Source: Marisa cornuarietis (taxonomy: Eukaryota; Mollusca; Gastropoda; Architaenioglossa; Ampullariidae). Taken from it: a stretch of 64,000 bases of DNA. A program made the translations under genes and the position numbers. Below the pieces are notes generated by a model, which saw only the letters and a program-made list of their open reading frames with translations, ran no database searches and was not told where the DNA came from. The stretch covers positions 1,736,001 to 1,800,000 of the forward strand of contig SMMW01000619.1 of the NCBI GenBank assembly GCA_004794655.1, given 5' to 3'. Of the stretch, positions 35,137 through 46,799 are shown one piece after another (within the stretch, counting starts at the first letter, position 1; each line of letters begins with the position of its first letter).

Positions 35137-38057
35137 GTTGTTAACAAAAGGCATTTCCAGGATTATTAGGGATTGAGTTGCATTTTTTTTTAATTTCTTC
35201 ACCACAAGATAAAACTCACATTCAGAAATAGTGTCAAGTTAATAAACATAAATAAAAATAATATAAAAATATTGTAATTTGAAGAGTGAACTAATAGCAT
35301 GAAGAGATGCACAAGGAAGAAAGAGAAAGTGCATAAATAACGTTTAAAAATGTCTTACCCAGTTCACACCAAGCATAAGTAGCTTCCCTTAGTTCTGCTT
35401 TTCTTTTCTTTAAAAAAAAAATTCTGTTAATGCAAGCAGAGAAAAAAATATCTGTTTCATATGGAAACCCAGCGATATACTGATTGTAAGCACAGCATAT
35501 ACAAGCACACTTATCTCTGCATAATGACGATGCCATGGCAGCTAAAAGATAAATCACCAGTAATCTGCATTGCTCATTACATGAATTTTACCAACTTTCC
35601 AATAGTGTCACAATATTGTCACCACATAATACCCAGTACACAAACTGACGCACGCCAGGCATTGATCAATGTATGAAACGTATAAAACTGAGATCACAAG
35701 AAAAGTCCATAGTACTTTCATAGCTTTCCTTTAGAATGTTTAGTCTCATGCATTTCTAATATTTTGGCTGACATTGACAAACTCTTACTTAAGCCTCAGA
35801 TCTTGACAAAAATATTTTGAAGAGCACAAAGGAGAGATAGACCACCAGTCTGTGAACTGGCTTTTTTCTTTTAAGAATGCACGATATGCACTGAAGCTGA
35901 ATTTTTTAAATTAAGTAAAGATTATGTAAGCAGAGTTCAATAATCAAATGTTAGAAAAGAAGTCGGAAGCTGATTCACTACATAAACAGCTCCTACCACA
36001 CCGCATAAAAGCAGTTTAAAATAGAGAGGAAATGCAACTCTTCTCATCGGTGGGTTACATCTGACATTTTCACCAACCTTTTTTTTCACATAAAAATGTC
36101 TGTTTTATTGACACAAGAGTACTTTCACAGTCTAATATGCTGTGCAGGTCAGACATTCAAGTAAACAGCATATACACTTGGTATATGTGTCACAAAAGTG
36201 CTACACAGAAGACAGATGATCAAGCTATAGTCAGGTCTAAAAATGCTGGCATCAAAATGGACAAAAGCTGCTTACTTAAATTTTGTTTGTCATAGCTTCC
36301 ATGTATGGCCACTAGATTAAAATGTCTGTAGTTCATTAAAGTTCCATAGCAATGTCTCCTGTGTGCTTCTCTTTTCATGGAGGTTCACTCTTTGCGTTTT
36401 TAAGCGACTGTCAAAAAAACTTTCAATGGAAGTATTGGTGTGGTGTGGACACATCTCCAATGCTCATTTTTGTCACGTTAACATCTGTTGCTTCTCTTAT
36501 TAAAAATAGTAAGTCCCTAAATGGTTCTGACAGGATGATGTGAGCTCTAAAATATTTAAAACAAATTATCTTCTGCTGATTTACAAAACACAAAGTAAAT
36601 CCCACACTTCTGTGAAATCCAGGATCTAACAGCTGACCTTTTCTTAAGAGGAACACCGATACCAAAACAGTGCTTCAAGAATGCAAGTTGCAAAACTTTG
36701 AAAACAAGTTGCTTACTCAGTGCAAGGACTGGATTCTGATAAGGTTCATGTTAAAAATATAGTTGTAAGAAAGACATTAATAATCACAGCCATGCATAAA
36801 AATTAGGAGATTTCAGGCAAGTGCTTAAGCATTAACCATAGGAATGACAGATCAAAAAAAAACATCTCAACAGGCATGGATTTTTTGTTCAAGAAGGCCA
36901 CAAAAACCCACTCTCACTTGCTTCAAAAGCAGGAGTAACAACCAGCATTTTCCTCCTCACCAAAGAAATATAGATATCATTATTGGATGTCAAGAAAATG
37001 CTTTTAGGAGGAACATTTTGGCAAAATGGTAATTTTTATTATGTTATTCTTTGGTATATGTGACTAGGCTGTCTTGTTTTCAAAATATGGCAAAGTATTT
37101 TTTATATTTTTCAGTGTGGTGTAATAAACTAAATTTAAGAAAACAATATTTGGATATGATGTGCCATGAAAATGACTTTTTTTTTGGAAGACGGTATACA
37201 ATTATTTTTCATTTAGTTTTTGCAGTCTGGAAATCATAACAAAGCTTAACAAAACACTACTTTTTTAAGTTGCCAAATAAAGAAAGTAAATTAGAAGACA
37301 GAACACTTTACCTGTTTAGCTCAAAATACTGATAAAATATTAAAATTTTGCTACACTCCCCTGACCCCCCCCCCCAAAAAAAAATAGCAAGCCTTTCCAT
37401 TTTTACCATAACCATAGCCCTGAAATTAAGTTGCTGTTCATACTTCAGTCAAAAAGTAGGATTTTCTGGCTTTGAAGAAATGAGAAGCTGATAATTACAC
37501 ATGGCAGCTAAAATCTAACACAACATTTACAACGGCTGAAATTGTCCATGGAATGGTTCCCAGGCGTGCCTGCACAATATGGTTAAATGAATGCTGATTC
37601 TGATGGAAACTTAAGAGCATCCATCAAAAAGTTTGTAAACACTCTTATTGTGCATCTGTTCCTGACGACACCAAATCCTTGGTATGTTGTATCAAAATGC
37701 TTCTCACCTTTTTCATTCTAGCACAAGCACCACATTTTTCTCCCATCCAATAACAAACCATTTCTGCTTTACAACCACAAATGTCTGGCTCATATTTTAA
37801 GACAGAACCCTGACAACAGATTCCCCAAAATTTCTACCCCAAAATGGCACAACACACCCCAGAAAATCAAATACATATTCACCACTTTCAACAGACACCA
37901 ACGTATTCTGTGAATTTTGAGTGAAAAAGATGCTATGAAACTAGAATCCACAAGGATGAGTTTCATATGTGAAAACATGACAATAAGGCTGTGAGTGCTG
38001 TGAAGACCAACTGTTCACAAATACTTATTTTATGAAGGAGGGAAACTCATTTCCAAG
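35137..38057. other. TMEM168 downstream/3' UTR region
   Basis: AT-rich, CpG-poor DNA 3' of the TMEM168 stop. On the - strand, AATAAA signals appear at about 36104 and 37030, so a 3' UTR of 1-2 kb is possible. No exon recognised. Confidence 0.45.
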
Positions 38058-38617
38058 CTAAGTTCTAATAAGCTTGAATCCGTGGCCTGTGTCAATTTCC
38101 CGTGGGGGCAGGCATGACATCTGCACACGTCGCATCCAACGCCCGATGCAGGTGCAGCAGCAGAACAAAGAGCCCATGCCCGGAAGGTTCAAAGCTCGTA
38201 ACAGAGGTCGCGTGCATTTTGGAAAATTGTTGTCCCAGTAATGCCGAAAATCATCCCTTGTGGGCAGGTGGAAAGTGAAGTCGCTCCAGCACCGCGATGT
38301 GGTGTACAACGCCCGTAGAGGGCGCTGTTTGCTGCTCAAGTCCAAGGTCACTTCTTGGCCAGTGCTGTACTGCACGTAAGCACGTGTGAAGGCCCCCACA
38401 CCGACCGGCTGGCCAGACTCATCCTCTACATCTGAGACTGGGCGATGAATATAGCGGCACGTCTGAACAGCACAAAAAGTTCCAGAAAGCTGTCTGACTT
38501 CGTGGGCCCATTCAAAAGAATGCAAGGAATCCAACAGCAAGATCAGACGAGCACCAGAACTTCCATTCTTAGCATCCCACCATTCCAATAAGGTGTCTAA
38601 TGTCAGTCGTTTATTGT
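38058..38617 (-). CDS. TMEM168: TMEM168 terminal exon
   Basis: 560 nt, acceptor gtgccttacag. It begins DNKRLTLDTLLEWWDAKNG and ends in a Cys-rich segment (SLFCCCTCIGRW), then MSCLPPREIDTGHGFKLIRT and a stop. The C-terminal signature is nearly identical in spacing to vertebrate TMEM168. Confidence 0.95.
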
Positions 38618-41600
38618 CTGTAAGGCACAGAGATCATAATTAAAGCACCAATACATTTACACATTTTCTTTTTTATTTGTCGAACCTGCTAAACAAGACT
38701 TAACTGCTATAAAATCAGTCACGTACAAACGAGGGTGTGATAAAGCTACAACTTGCTATAATTTGCTCGCACTGTCTGCTAGTTTGTTATTTTTTTTATG
38801 CTTCTGTATCTTGTGTTTATGTCTGGCCATTTGCTGACATTATATGGTCTGCATCTATATGTGTTATATCAATTTTGTGTATTTTACATTTATCTGTCTT
38901 TTTGTAAAGAGCATTGAGCCTTCTATACTAAGTAGGAAAACGTGCTACATAAATTCCTTTTATCTGCACACATATGTGGCTGTGCATTCACATACAGATA
39001 CCATATACAGGGTCCGTACGAGTCAGGAAAAACTTAAAGAGTCAGTATATTTTGAAAAATTACTTCCAGTGCCTGGAAAAGTCAGTATTTGAATAAATTC
39101 ATTCAAAGTTAGGGAAAAAACAAAAAAGTTTGCTGAAAACTGATCATGCTTAATTTTTGAAGCATTAAAATTTTTTTTTTTTTTAAGATTGAATGTGGTT
39201 GTTCCTTTTTCTGTATGAACTAGAAAGTGAACCATGGCCAGAGAATAACTTCTCCTGCTGATTTGACTGTCACCCTTTGCATTGGCATCGTCATCATCGT
39301 CCTTTTATGATGTCGAAAAAGACTTACTTTAATAAGCTGTGGCTCATAGATGAAAAATATATAACTTTTTGGCCATGGCTTGAAGAAGTGAAGAACAACA
39401 AAGCTAGAATATGGTCATAGATGCTGTGCGTAGTCATACAAAAGACTTCTTCTGACAGAAAAATCATAGACGATGGCAACTGTAACAAGCTTTTTTCCAA
39501 TTCTACTATTTTCTGTGGTATTCCATAGTGATGTTAAGGAGTGCATCTGAATAATTTTGTATTTTTGGACAAATAGAAGTATGTATTGACTACTAAAAGT
39601 TCCAAAATAGGTTTGTGATTATCAGTGCATTAACTGGATGAATGAAGTTTATCCTGGAAAAAGTCACAGAAAAAGCAGGGAAAAGTCAGTATTTTGTTTT
39701 TGTCATCGTAGTATGGACCATGCATATATGGTGAGGCAAAAATCATATTTTTAGAGTGAAAATCCTTTAAAACATCTTAAAAACTGAACAACCTACTCTA
39801 GGCTTAAGTTTTGACATACTACATACACGCGATGATATGTGGACCTACTGTATTTATAACATACAGTTTCAGACAATCTCCTTATTGTAATTAAAAACTT
39901 TTTTCTTACCTGTCAGAGCCCAATCCCCATTGTTAAAAACATCTCCACAGTAATACAGAAGGTAGGTATCATAACGTGGCCCCTCAGAAGTCCTCTGGTC
40001 AAAGAATGTGTTCAGTTTATTCTGCAATGACTCCAGCGACATCCCAGAGGTGGAGAAGTCACACCCAAAGTTGGCAAGCATATGAAAAGCAAAGAACTGT
40101 TGCACCTGTGACACTGTCATCATCGCTCGGGTGGTCATCTCTTGCACAGCTGCAGCTGATAGCAAGGTGGCACCATCATCTGGTCTGGAACACAGGTAGA
40201 CTCTTTCCATTACCTTAATCAAGTTTAGCCACAACATAGATGAACATCAACAATCAGTATGCACAACCTAATGTTTGAATAATAGTGCAAGGTTTATTCT
40301 ATATAAACAATTAGGAGCTCGTGCATACAATACATATGTAACATAGATCAGGTTAGGTTTTCATATCACAGTAGATGACCTTGAACTAACAAAGAATTCT
40401 TTCAGCTACTGGTAAGACTAAGAAATTTATGTTTTTTAAAACAATCCTTACTTTCCCCATGTCCACCATACTCTACGTGATGAAACATTTTACATTCTAA
40501 AGTTCCTTGTAAAAAATAATGCACAGGCTAGAAAATCTCCCACTGCCCACCCAGAAGCTGTCTTTCTCAAACGGGTATCCAATTTATTAGGGTGAGTACC
40601 TTATTTATCAGGGTGGGTATCTTATTTATCAGGGAAGGTAGTAGCAGAGGAATGGACACGTCATACCAGAGAAAGTCACTTTTATTCATGATCCTACAGC
40701 CACAAGGCCATGATGTCCTTTACCACAATTAGTGGTCTTGATCTGCTAGAGGTTAGACTGGGACCTACAAGGTGGCGCTGGTGAGTCTCTGATACCCACT
40801 AAAATGATGAAGGCTACAGCTTCTCTGGTGATTGTAAGAGAAAGCTAAGAGATGCAGTCTTTCTCACCTAAGCGATGAAACAGGGGAAATTAATCCATAG
40901 GAGGTGCATGTTCCACCCAGTTGATCACCTAAATCCCAAAAAAGACTCAAAACTGCAGCTTCCAGTGGGATGACAGTAAAGGTCAGGGCCAGGCTATAGG
41001 ATGTCTTTGTTTCCCATCCCAAAGCCAGGAGGACAAGTGTAGAGCTCAGACTGAGACAGATGAGTCGCTGGGTCACAAGGCCAAAGTGACGAAGGCCACG
41101 GGCAGCCATGACACGAGGATAGCTATGTGCTGATTCTCCAAGACTGGCATGTGCCGAATTGCAGGCAGTGACCTTTTAAAAGTTGTCATGAGAACAGATA
41201 AAACATGAGAAACAATCTTGACAAAACAATGTTAGGTTTTTTTTGGATATAAACCTTATAAGATTACATTTTGTTTCTTCAAAATATTTAATATTTTAAG
41301 AAAAAGATTACTCGTTCTTTCTTATATAAGTTATAAAAAAACATTGAATTTTATAAACTACTTTATCAGAGTCAAATAAGAAACTGGATGATATTCACTG
41401 AAAACACTTTAAGTTTCAACATAATAAGGAACTTCCATGTTGTATTAAGAGGATTATGATGAGGCGAATATATTATATATAGTCCAATAAAGATAACAAA
41501 AATGACAAATAATTACCAGGAATTAACAATCTGGATACTTTTAAGTGCAGTATTTCAGTGCTTTCCAGCATTATGCAAAGAAATTAAATATAATAAATAA

Positions 41601-43316
41601 TAAGGCTAGATAATAGTACAAATTACCTACAAAGTAAATTAAGAAACTGTATTTATATTGCCTAAAAGTCACTTTCTTCTGATGCACCACACAGGAAACC
41701 AAAAAAATCCATCCATTCAACCACACACACACTCCCCCAAACTCCTACCCCTTGTACATATTGTGCAGATCAATAGATGAAATTTAACCCCTGGTACATT
41801 CAATGTTATGCAGATCAATTCATGAGATTTAAGAACAAGCAGCATGTACATTTATAGTGAAGACTGCCATCTTCATATTTTACTTAGAAATATTTATATA
41901 CACAGACAGGCAGATAGAGAATATATACAGTTGTGCCTCTCTAAGGGTAATATCTTTCAAGACTTACTGCAGTTACACTAAAACAGTTACAGCCCCTTCT
42001 TGCCTGGCCTGTGTTTTGAAATTTATAAACAATCTTTTTTTTTTTTTTTTTTTGCTGTAGTAAACTGTAGATACCTGAAACCATGAATAATCAGCAGATA
42101 TGGGGGTATGTCACTGCTTTTCGAAAGAGAGAGACTGAGACAAAGGAGAGGAAAGGCAGGGGATGGAAAGTCATTCACGCAGAGTGACAAAGTGATATGG
42201 TTTTAGTCAGGAGAGTGATGTGGGAGGCATTAGAAAGGCAGCAAGTCTCTGAGAAGAAAAACAAAAACACACCTGAAACAGGTACACACATACAAAATAT
42301 ATGAAAAATATATAAGAAAAAAAAAGAAAGAAATCAAGATATACCTTTCCCATTAGTTGCCAACATGCTGCAAAGAATGCCAGGTGAAGCAGAAGCCAGG
42401 CAGCTGCAGCCACAAGGAAGAGTGGGAACACCACGAACCACTCTTTGTGCTGCATTGTGCTGGCTCCCACCACAACAGCCAGAGCCAAGTCCAGGCTTAA
42501 CATCAGAACCACCGTCATGTGTCTCAAGACTCGGTGCAGCCCGAACACCATTGTCTGCCAGCGTTCCAAGAGGGTGCGGCCACACAAGTACAAATCTAGC
42601 ACAGCAGGAATAACATGATGTCCTGTGAGGCACACCAAGGCGTAGACATTTGGTCGCAGAGAAAGTTGAGGAAAGATGAACAGCACTGCTATGGTCACAA
42701 AGCCAACAAGGGAGGCTATGGCTGGTGTGGATCTGAGTCTTAATGCTGCTACATGAGTCAAAAATGCCAGGGTCACTAAAGCTAGCGCTGGAGCTGCTGC
42801 CCCAGTCTGTATCCCTGCAATCATGAGGCCCAATCCTTCACATCCGGCTGCCATTCCAAGCAATCCAGGATTAGGGTCTGCAAGCTTAAGCAAGCGAGAC
42901 AGAATGTGCCAGAAAACAGCCAATGCAAGGCTTGTCAGGAACAGTGCCTCCATGGCCTCTTGGGTGGTGATAAATTCTACATCCTTGGTGTCGGTGTATG
43001 CAAGGATCCCCACTAGACATCCTACCCAGATATGGTACAATGCTCCCCCAAGCCTCTCTAGACCACAGTAATAGCGCAGTGCGCATGACATGGAAAATAC
43101 AAAGAGAGCTGAGAGGGCAAAGGCAGACAGGAGAAGATTCTGAGTCACTGTCCATTGTGTGTAGAGTCCCAGTCCAATGGCAACCACCAAGACCACCTCA
43201 GGAACATACTGGACGTTTTGCAATGTTAGCTGAGCACGGAGATCTTTCATAGAAGCCATGATGTTTGATGGGAAGTGTACTAATCCATATTTCAAACGGT
43301 GAAGGAAACACTTCAT
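38058..43316 (-). CDS. TMEM168: Transmembrane protein 168
   Basis: Four exons, 43316-42345, 41172-40868, 40184-39910 and 38617-38058. The junction phases (0, 2, 1) close without a gap. The total is 2112 nt, 703 aa and a stop, close to the 697 aa of human TMEM168. The N-terminal half is a run of hydrophobic segments (multi-pass membrane protein). The second half is a soluble, conserved domain with VMAARGLRHFG, ANFGCDFSTSGMSLESL, GPRYDTYLLYYCGDV, LTLDTLLEWWDAKNGSS, RCWSDFTFHLPT and the terminal DTGHGFKLIRT. Vertebrate TMEM168 is reported at the nuclear membrane; its biochemical role is poorly known. An in-frame upstream start in a predicted first exon (MTMSLRHRP, ATG at 43774) would add nine residues. 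Confidence 0.95.
38903..38962 (+). mobile_element. LINE 3' tail
   Basis: It reads ttttgtaaagagcattgagc then ggaaaacgtgctacataaat. It lies in the last TMEM168 intron, antisense to the gene. Confidence 0.5.
39008..39722. mobile_element. Possible hAT-type MITE, 715 bp
   Basis: The left end CAGGGTCCGTACGAGTCAGG and the right end (reverse complement CATGGTCCATACTACGATGA) are similar over about 15 bp. Phrases such as gaaaagtcagtat occur near both ends. The flanking 8-mers accatata and catatatg are only partly alike. No ORF. It lies in the TMEM168 intron between the last two exons. Confidence 0.5.
39910..40184 (-). CDS. TMEM168: TMEM168 exon 4
   Basis: 275 nt, acceptor cctgtgttccag and donor g|gtaag. 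It encodes PDDGATLLSAAAVQEM, QQFFAFHMLANFGCDFSTSG and YDTYLLYYCGDVFNNGDWAL, and ends in phase 1. Confidence 0.93.
40868..41172 (-). CDS. TMEM168: TMEM168 exon 3
   Basis: 305 nt, acceptor cttttaaaag and donor ag|gtgag. It encodes VTACNSAHASLGESAHSYP, VMAARGLRHFGLVTQRLICL, then two more hydrophobic segments and DLGDQLGGTC. It ends in phase 2 (SSL plus AG). Confidence 0.92.
41173..42344. other. TMEM168 intron
   Basis: AT-rich; contains an oligo-T tract (about 20 T) at 42034-42053. No exon or recognised element. Confidence 0.6.
42345..43316 (-). CDS. TMEM168: TMEM168 exon: membrane half
   Basis: 324 codons. It starts MKCFLHRLKYGLVHF, in line with the start of vertebrate TMEM168, and ends CWQLMGK before the donor gtatat. 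It contains about eight hydrophobic spans (for example VPEVVLVVAIGLGLY, FALSALFVFSMSCAL, FVVFPLFLVAAAAWLLL). The acceptor is at 43328 (ctaattcag), giving a 12-nt leader before this ATG. Confidence 0.93.
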
Positions 43317-43759
43317 TGGACGGTGACGCTGAATTAGTTATAGGCCTGATTGAATAACAAAATAACATGTATTATTATCAGCTTTATCTGAAATTGATAC
43401 TTTGTATTGTTAAGCATATCATCAGAGTTGTGTCCTGTTTATTCCAGTGTTCTCAAATACGTTACATGCATAAGAATAGCCCTATACTTTAACTTTCAAG
43501 CAAAACTTATTCATATTTGGCGTTTCTAATATATGACATTAACTTTCGGTTTGATTCTCTAACGAAATTGATTCTTTAAATGAAGATTTCATAAAATGTA
43601 ACACTGCAAAGATTTTAAAAATAAAAATATATGCTGTTCCCGGGTTTCAATTACCACACTGTTGTATTTTTTGTCTAACAGCTCTAGTGTACTATAGTAC
43701 TCGTACTGCAGTCAGTTAGCAACAAGTAAATGAGATCAACCAGTTTCTTTCCCCCTTAC

Positions 43760-44000
43760 CAAACTCATGGTCATCACTATTTCACTCAATCATTTTTCCT
43801 CAGCATACGAGAACGTGATAAGATTCTGCATCCAGGTAAAATTCGTTTCTACTGAGGTTTTGCTTGTTTAGCAACAACTCATGAACCTCGTCGGCACAAC
43901 TTCCGCTTCCTGTCAGCAGGGCAGTCAGAGTTCTCTCCCATCATTTCACCGCGGGTAGCACAGATTTCACTCACTTTACAGACCACGCACTCAGTCACCA
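43760..44000 (-). promoter_or_regulatory. TMEM168: Predicted TMEM168 first exon and promoter
   Basis: CpG returns here after the depleted gene body. A strong donor (accatgagtttg|gtaagg) ends at 43760 and would splice to the acceptor at 43328. Upstream on the - strand is aggaagcggaagttg, a double ETS-like GGAAG site typical of TATA-less housekeeping promoters. The spliced leader has an in-frame ATG (43774) preceded by a stop. The transcription start is not determined. Confidence 0.5.
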
Positions 44001-44131
44001 TGGTAAATCCCTATTGACTTCTGGTGCAGGCAGAAAGCGCTTTAATTACTGATGAAGCAATAAAACTTTTACCAAACTGCGAAGTGTAAACATTCTCGGG
44101 AAATGTAGGTACACCGCACAGTTGTAACTAA

Positions 44132-45050
44132 GTGTAGCGGGAGCGCTAGGCAGCTTGTACCGCGGACAGTGCTTTCTTCCTTCTACCCTGCACCCCCTTC
44201 CACCCCACGCTTGGTCGCGCGAGCGGAGCATCGCGAGGCAGGCTGACTACACAACGGGTGACGTAGCAGTAGCACCCAGCTATTTCGGTATAAATACCAG
44301 AGAAAAGTCAGTCTCTGGACCTGATTGTCGAAAAGCGACTGGTCCTGCTTGGACGAGCAGTAAACTGCATGGCTGGTTCGAGGTGCGAGAGAAGTATCAA
44401 GTCTACCGCAAGGTAGCTTGGTCCGCTGAAAAGAGACTCTCGTCACCTTAATTACCTCCCCAACCTTGCTCCTCCCCCCCCTACCTGAGTGCGAGAGAAG
44501 TATCAAGTAAACCGCGAGGTAGCTGGTCCGCTGAAAAGAGGCTCTCGTCGCTCCACCCCCTCTTTCCCCAACCCCAGGGAGTTAGGTGTTAGTATTTAGT
44601 TAGGTAGGTTAGTTAGGATAGGAATACTAGTAGTTATAGGTGTATATAATGTAAATAAAATTTATGTCTCTGAAATTACTTATTTGTGCGAGCGTCTTAG
44701 TCCGTATGTTAGCGTGATGTACGTGTCCTCGTCGTGTGAATGAGATGAGAATCAGTAGAGAGAAAAATTGTGTCGAGCAGCGGAACACGAGCTGAGCGAT
44801 ACACCACAGAGAACACACTTCGGTTTAGAGAAAAGCAGGGTCTTTTGTGGACTACAAGGTCAGATGAGTGCGGATGCCGTAGATGGAAAAAGAAAAACAC
44901 AACGCGAGGCAGTATATGACATACGCACCCGACTAACGAGAGCCAGAACTTTACAAAGAAATTAAAAGTTCTCCTTGGGAACTTCCGTCCTCTCCTCTGG
45001 GACTAAAAAGAGGAACGGACCGATTTATGGCGCTAGGGCAGTGTAAGTGT
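44132..45050 (+). other. Repeat-like block with TATA and polyA signals (possible LTR relic)
   Basis: It starts tgtagcgggagcgctagg. It holds a TATA-like ggtataaata at 44288, a 106-bp offset duplication of gtgcgagagaagtatcaagt (44383-44450 and 44489-44552) and AATAAA at about 44655. The phrase taagtgtagcg occurs at both ends. This resembles an LTR layout, but I found neither a convincing CA end nor a target duplication. Confidence 0.3.
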
Positions 45051-46050
45051 AGCGATCGTCAGTCCGGTTACAAAAGGATTAAAATCTTATATAACTGCAG
45101 GTACTCATGTACACAACATTTTCAAAAATATTATAGTAAAACAAAGAAAAAAAAAAGAGATAACTGTTTATAATAGCTTGATATGCTTGGCAAAAGTTTA
45201 CATGCGCAATCATAACCATGTTCGTGATCCAGCAAACAGTACAGTTTTCAAGACTATATAATTATAACTTAAATAGAACCTTCTATAACAGGATACTAAT
45301 TCTTCAATTTAAAGGATGGCCGTCACCCCAGTGTTTACATCACTGAAACACAAGTATAAGGTGGCTCTTTCTGCCTGTACTGGAAGTTTTTAATGTTCGA
45401 ATCAAGAATTGCTTGGCCGTCGGCGGTATTTGTTCATACTCAGTGGGGACTGAGTGAAAGTCCTTGGACAGACACAGCAAATACACATGGTCTGGGCAGC
45501 CTACAGCAAGTATGGGCAGAGATATTTTAATGTAATTATTAATTTAGTATAATTTTCAAACTTAGAGTGCCCCACTCCTCCTAACACAAAGATCTGTCAA
45601 TGGACGTCCCAGTAAATTTATGTTTCACCCAAAATAAATTTGTGAATTGTTTTCTTGCTCTTCGTGTTCAGACTTCTGCTGCTTAGAATTATGTAATGTG
45701 TATTTCTGAGAAAGTAAGCCTATGGCTTTTTTAACATAAATTCTCAAATTCTCTCAAAGCTAAGACTTCCCTTTAGTAAAAGTAGGATTGCTGTCACGGA
45801 TCACCCGCATACACACTATATACGAGTCACCCGCTGACACGCGCATTCGTTAACTCAACACAATCAACTAATGACCACTCTGGTGTAGAACGTCCCTCAG
45901 TGAGACAAATACTTATTAACCACAAAGTCACAATTTAAATACACAAAGAATATACAAAGAGAACAGCTTTCTTATAGGTGGTTTTGCGACGCCATAACAA
46001 AAATGGCTTACCTGTAGGCGGAGCTATGCAAATTAGTGACGTCACTATTA
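45051..46050. other. Intergenic, nothing recognised
   Basis: Only a CRE-like palindrome (tgacgtcac) and an octamer-like atgcaaat near 46030-46045 stand out; no exon. Confidence 0.45.
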
Positions 46051-46056
46051 CGTCAC

Positions 46057-46542
46057 TCATCTTTTGCTCTCTCTCTCTCTCTCCTCGCTAAACTCCCCTG
46101 ATATCGTCTCCATCTTCTTCGAATCCTTCCTCCAATTATTCCGAGAAATAATATCCTGAAATGAACAAACATTTTCCTGAAGTCGCCTTCCCCATCTTCT
46201 TCGAATCCTTCCTCCACTTTTTCCGAGAAATAATATCCAAAAATATACAGAATTTCTCCTCCCCCCAAAATCGCGTAAAACTACCAAATCACTTAACTTC
46301 TTCTGCCTCCTCGCTACAACCTCCTGAGATGTATTCCTCTTCTTCATCAATCCACATTCACATAAAAACTCAAAAGACAACTGAAAGTCTTCGACTAAAC
46401 TCAACACAAACAACCTTGTCACTTCTGCATCCATCCTAAAATTCTTTCTGCTATACTTTCCAGACTCTGCACCTCTCAACCTTTCCTTGAATTCCACAAT
46501 TGCACCACAAATTTTCGCGAAATTTCCACGCACACTCGCCAT
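46057..46542 (-). CDS. Hypothetical protein, candidate small gene or first coding exon
   Basis: The ATG sits in a strong Kozak context (ttgaagATGGCG). The frame reads MASVRGNFAKICGAIVEFKE, FRMDAEVTRLFVLSLVEDFQ, LSFEFLCECGLMKKR and VARRQKKLSDL, a plausible mixed alpha-helical sequence. The last third coincides with an 82-bp duplication and looks less protein-like. The real exon may therefore end at a donor (gatttg|gtagtt) near 46283. I recognise no domain. It could be a repeat-encoded frame. Confidence 0.35.
   Translation of the reverse strand: MASVRGNFAKICGAIVEFKERLRGAESGKYSRKNFRMDAEVTRLFVLSLVEDFQLSFEFLCECGLMKKRNTSQEVVARRQKKLSDLVVLRDFGGRRNSVYFWILFLGKSGGRIRRRWGRRLQENVCSFQDIISRNNWRKDSKKMETISGEFSEERERESKR
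46111..46245. repeat. Tandem duplication, 82-bp offset
   Basis: catcttcttcgaatccttcc at 46111 recurs at 46193, and both are followed by ccgagaaataatatcc. Confidence 0.85.
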
Positions 46543-46619
46543 CTTCAATCCTCTCGAATTTCTATCGTCTGCTCACATCAAATCAAAACTATTCCGCGCC
46601 AAATATCACATGACTAACA

Positions 46620-46663
46620 CCAGCCAATAATTTAACGACTATAAAACCAGCCAATAATTTAAC
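46620..46663 (-). promoter_or_regulatory. Duplicated inverted CCAAT boxes
   Basis: ccagccaataatttaac occurs twice, at 46620 and 46647 (27-bp offset), with tataaaa between the copies. On the - strand this reads ATTGGCTGG, twice, 80-120 bp upstream of the ATG at 46542. It is a possible promoter for that frame. Confidence 0.4.
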
Positions 46664-46727
46664 ACAACTCCATGTCAATCACCATCACGTCACTCAACCA
46701 GTCCTCAACATTTGTCCTCTATAATAC

Positions 46728-46790
46728 AACCTACCCCCTACCCCTAACCCACACCCATAACCCTAACCCAAACCCAAACCCCACTTCATA
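46728..46790 (+). repeat. Degenerate telomere-like (CCCTAA)n stretch
   Basis: It contains cccctaaccc, ataaccctaacccaaaccc and variants. CCCTAA/TTAGGG is the usual metazoan telomere unit. Too degenerate and short to be a chromosome end. Confidence 0.5.
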
Positions 46791-46799
46791 AATCACACA

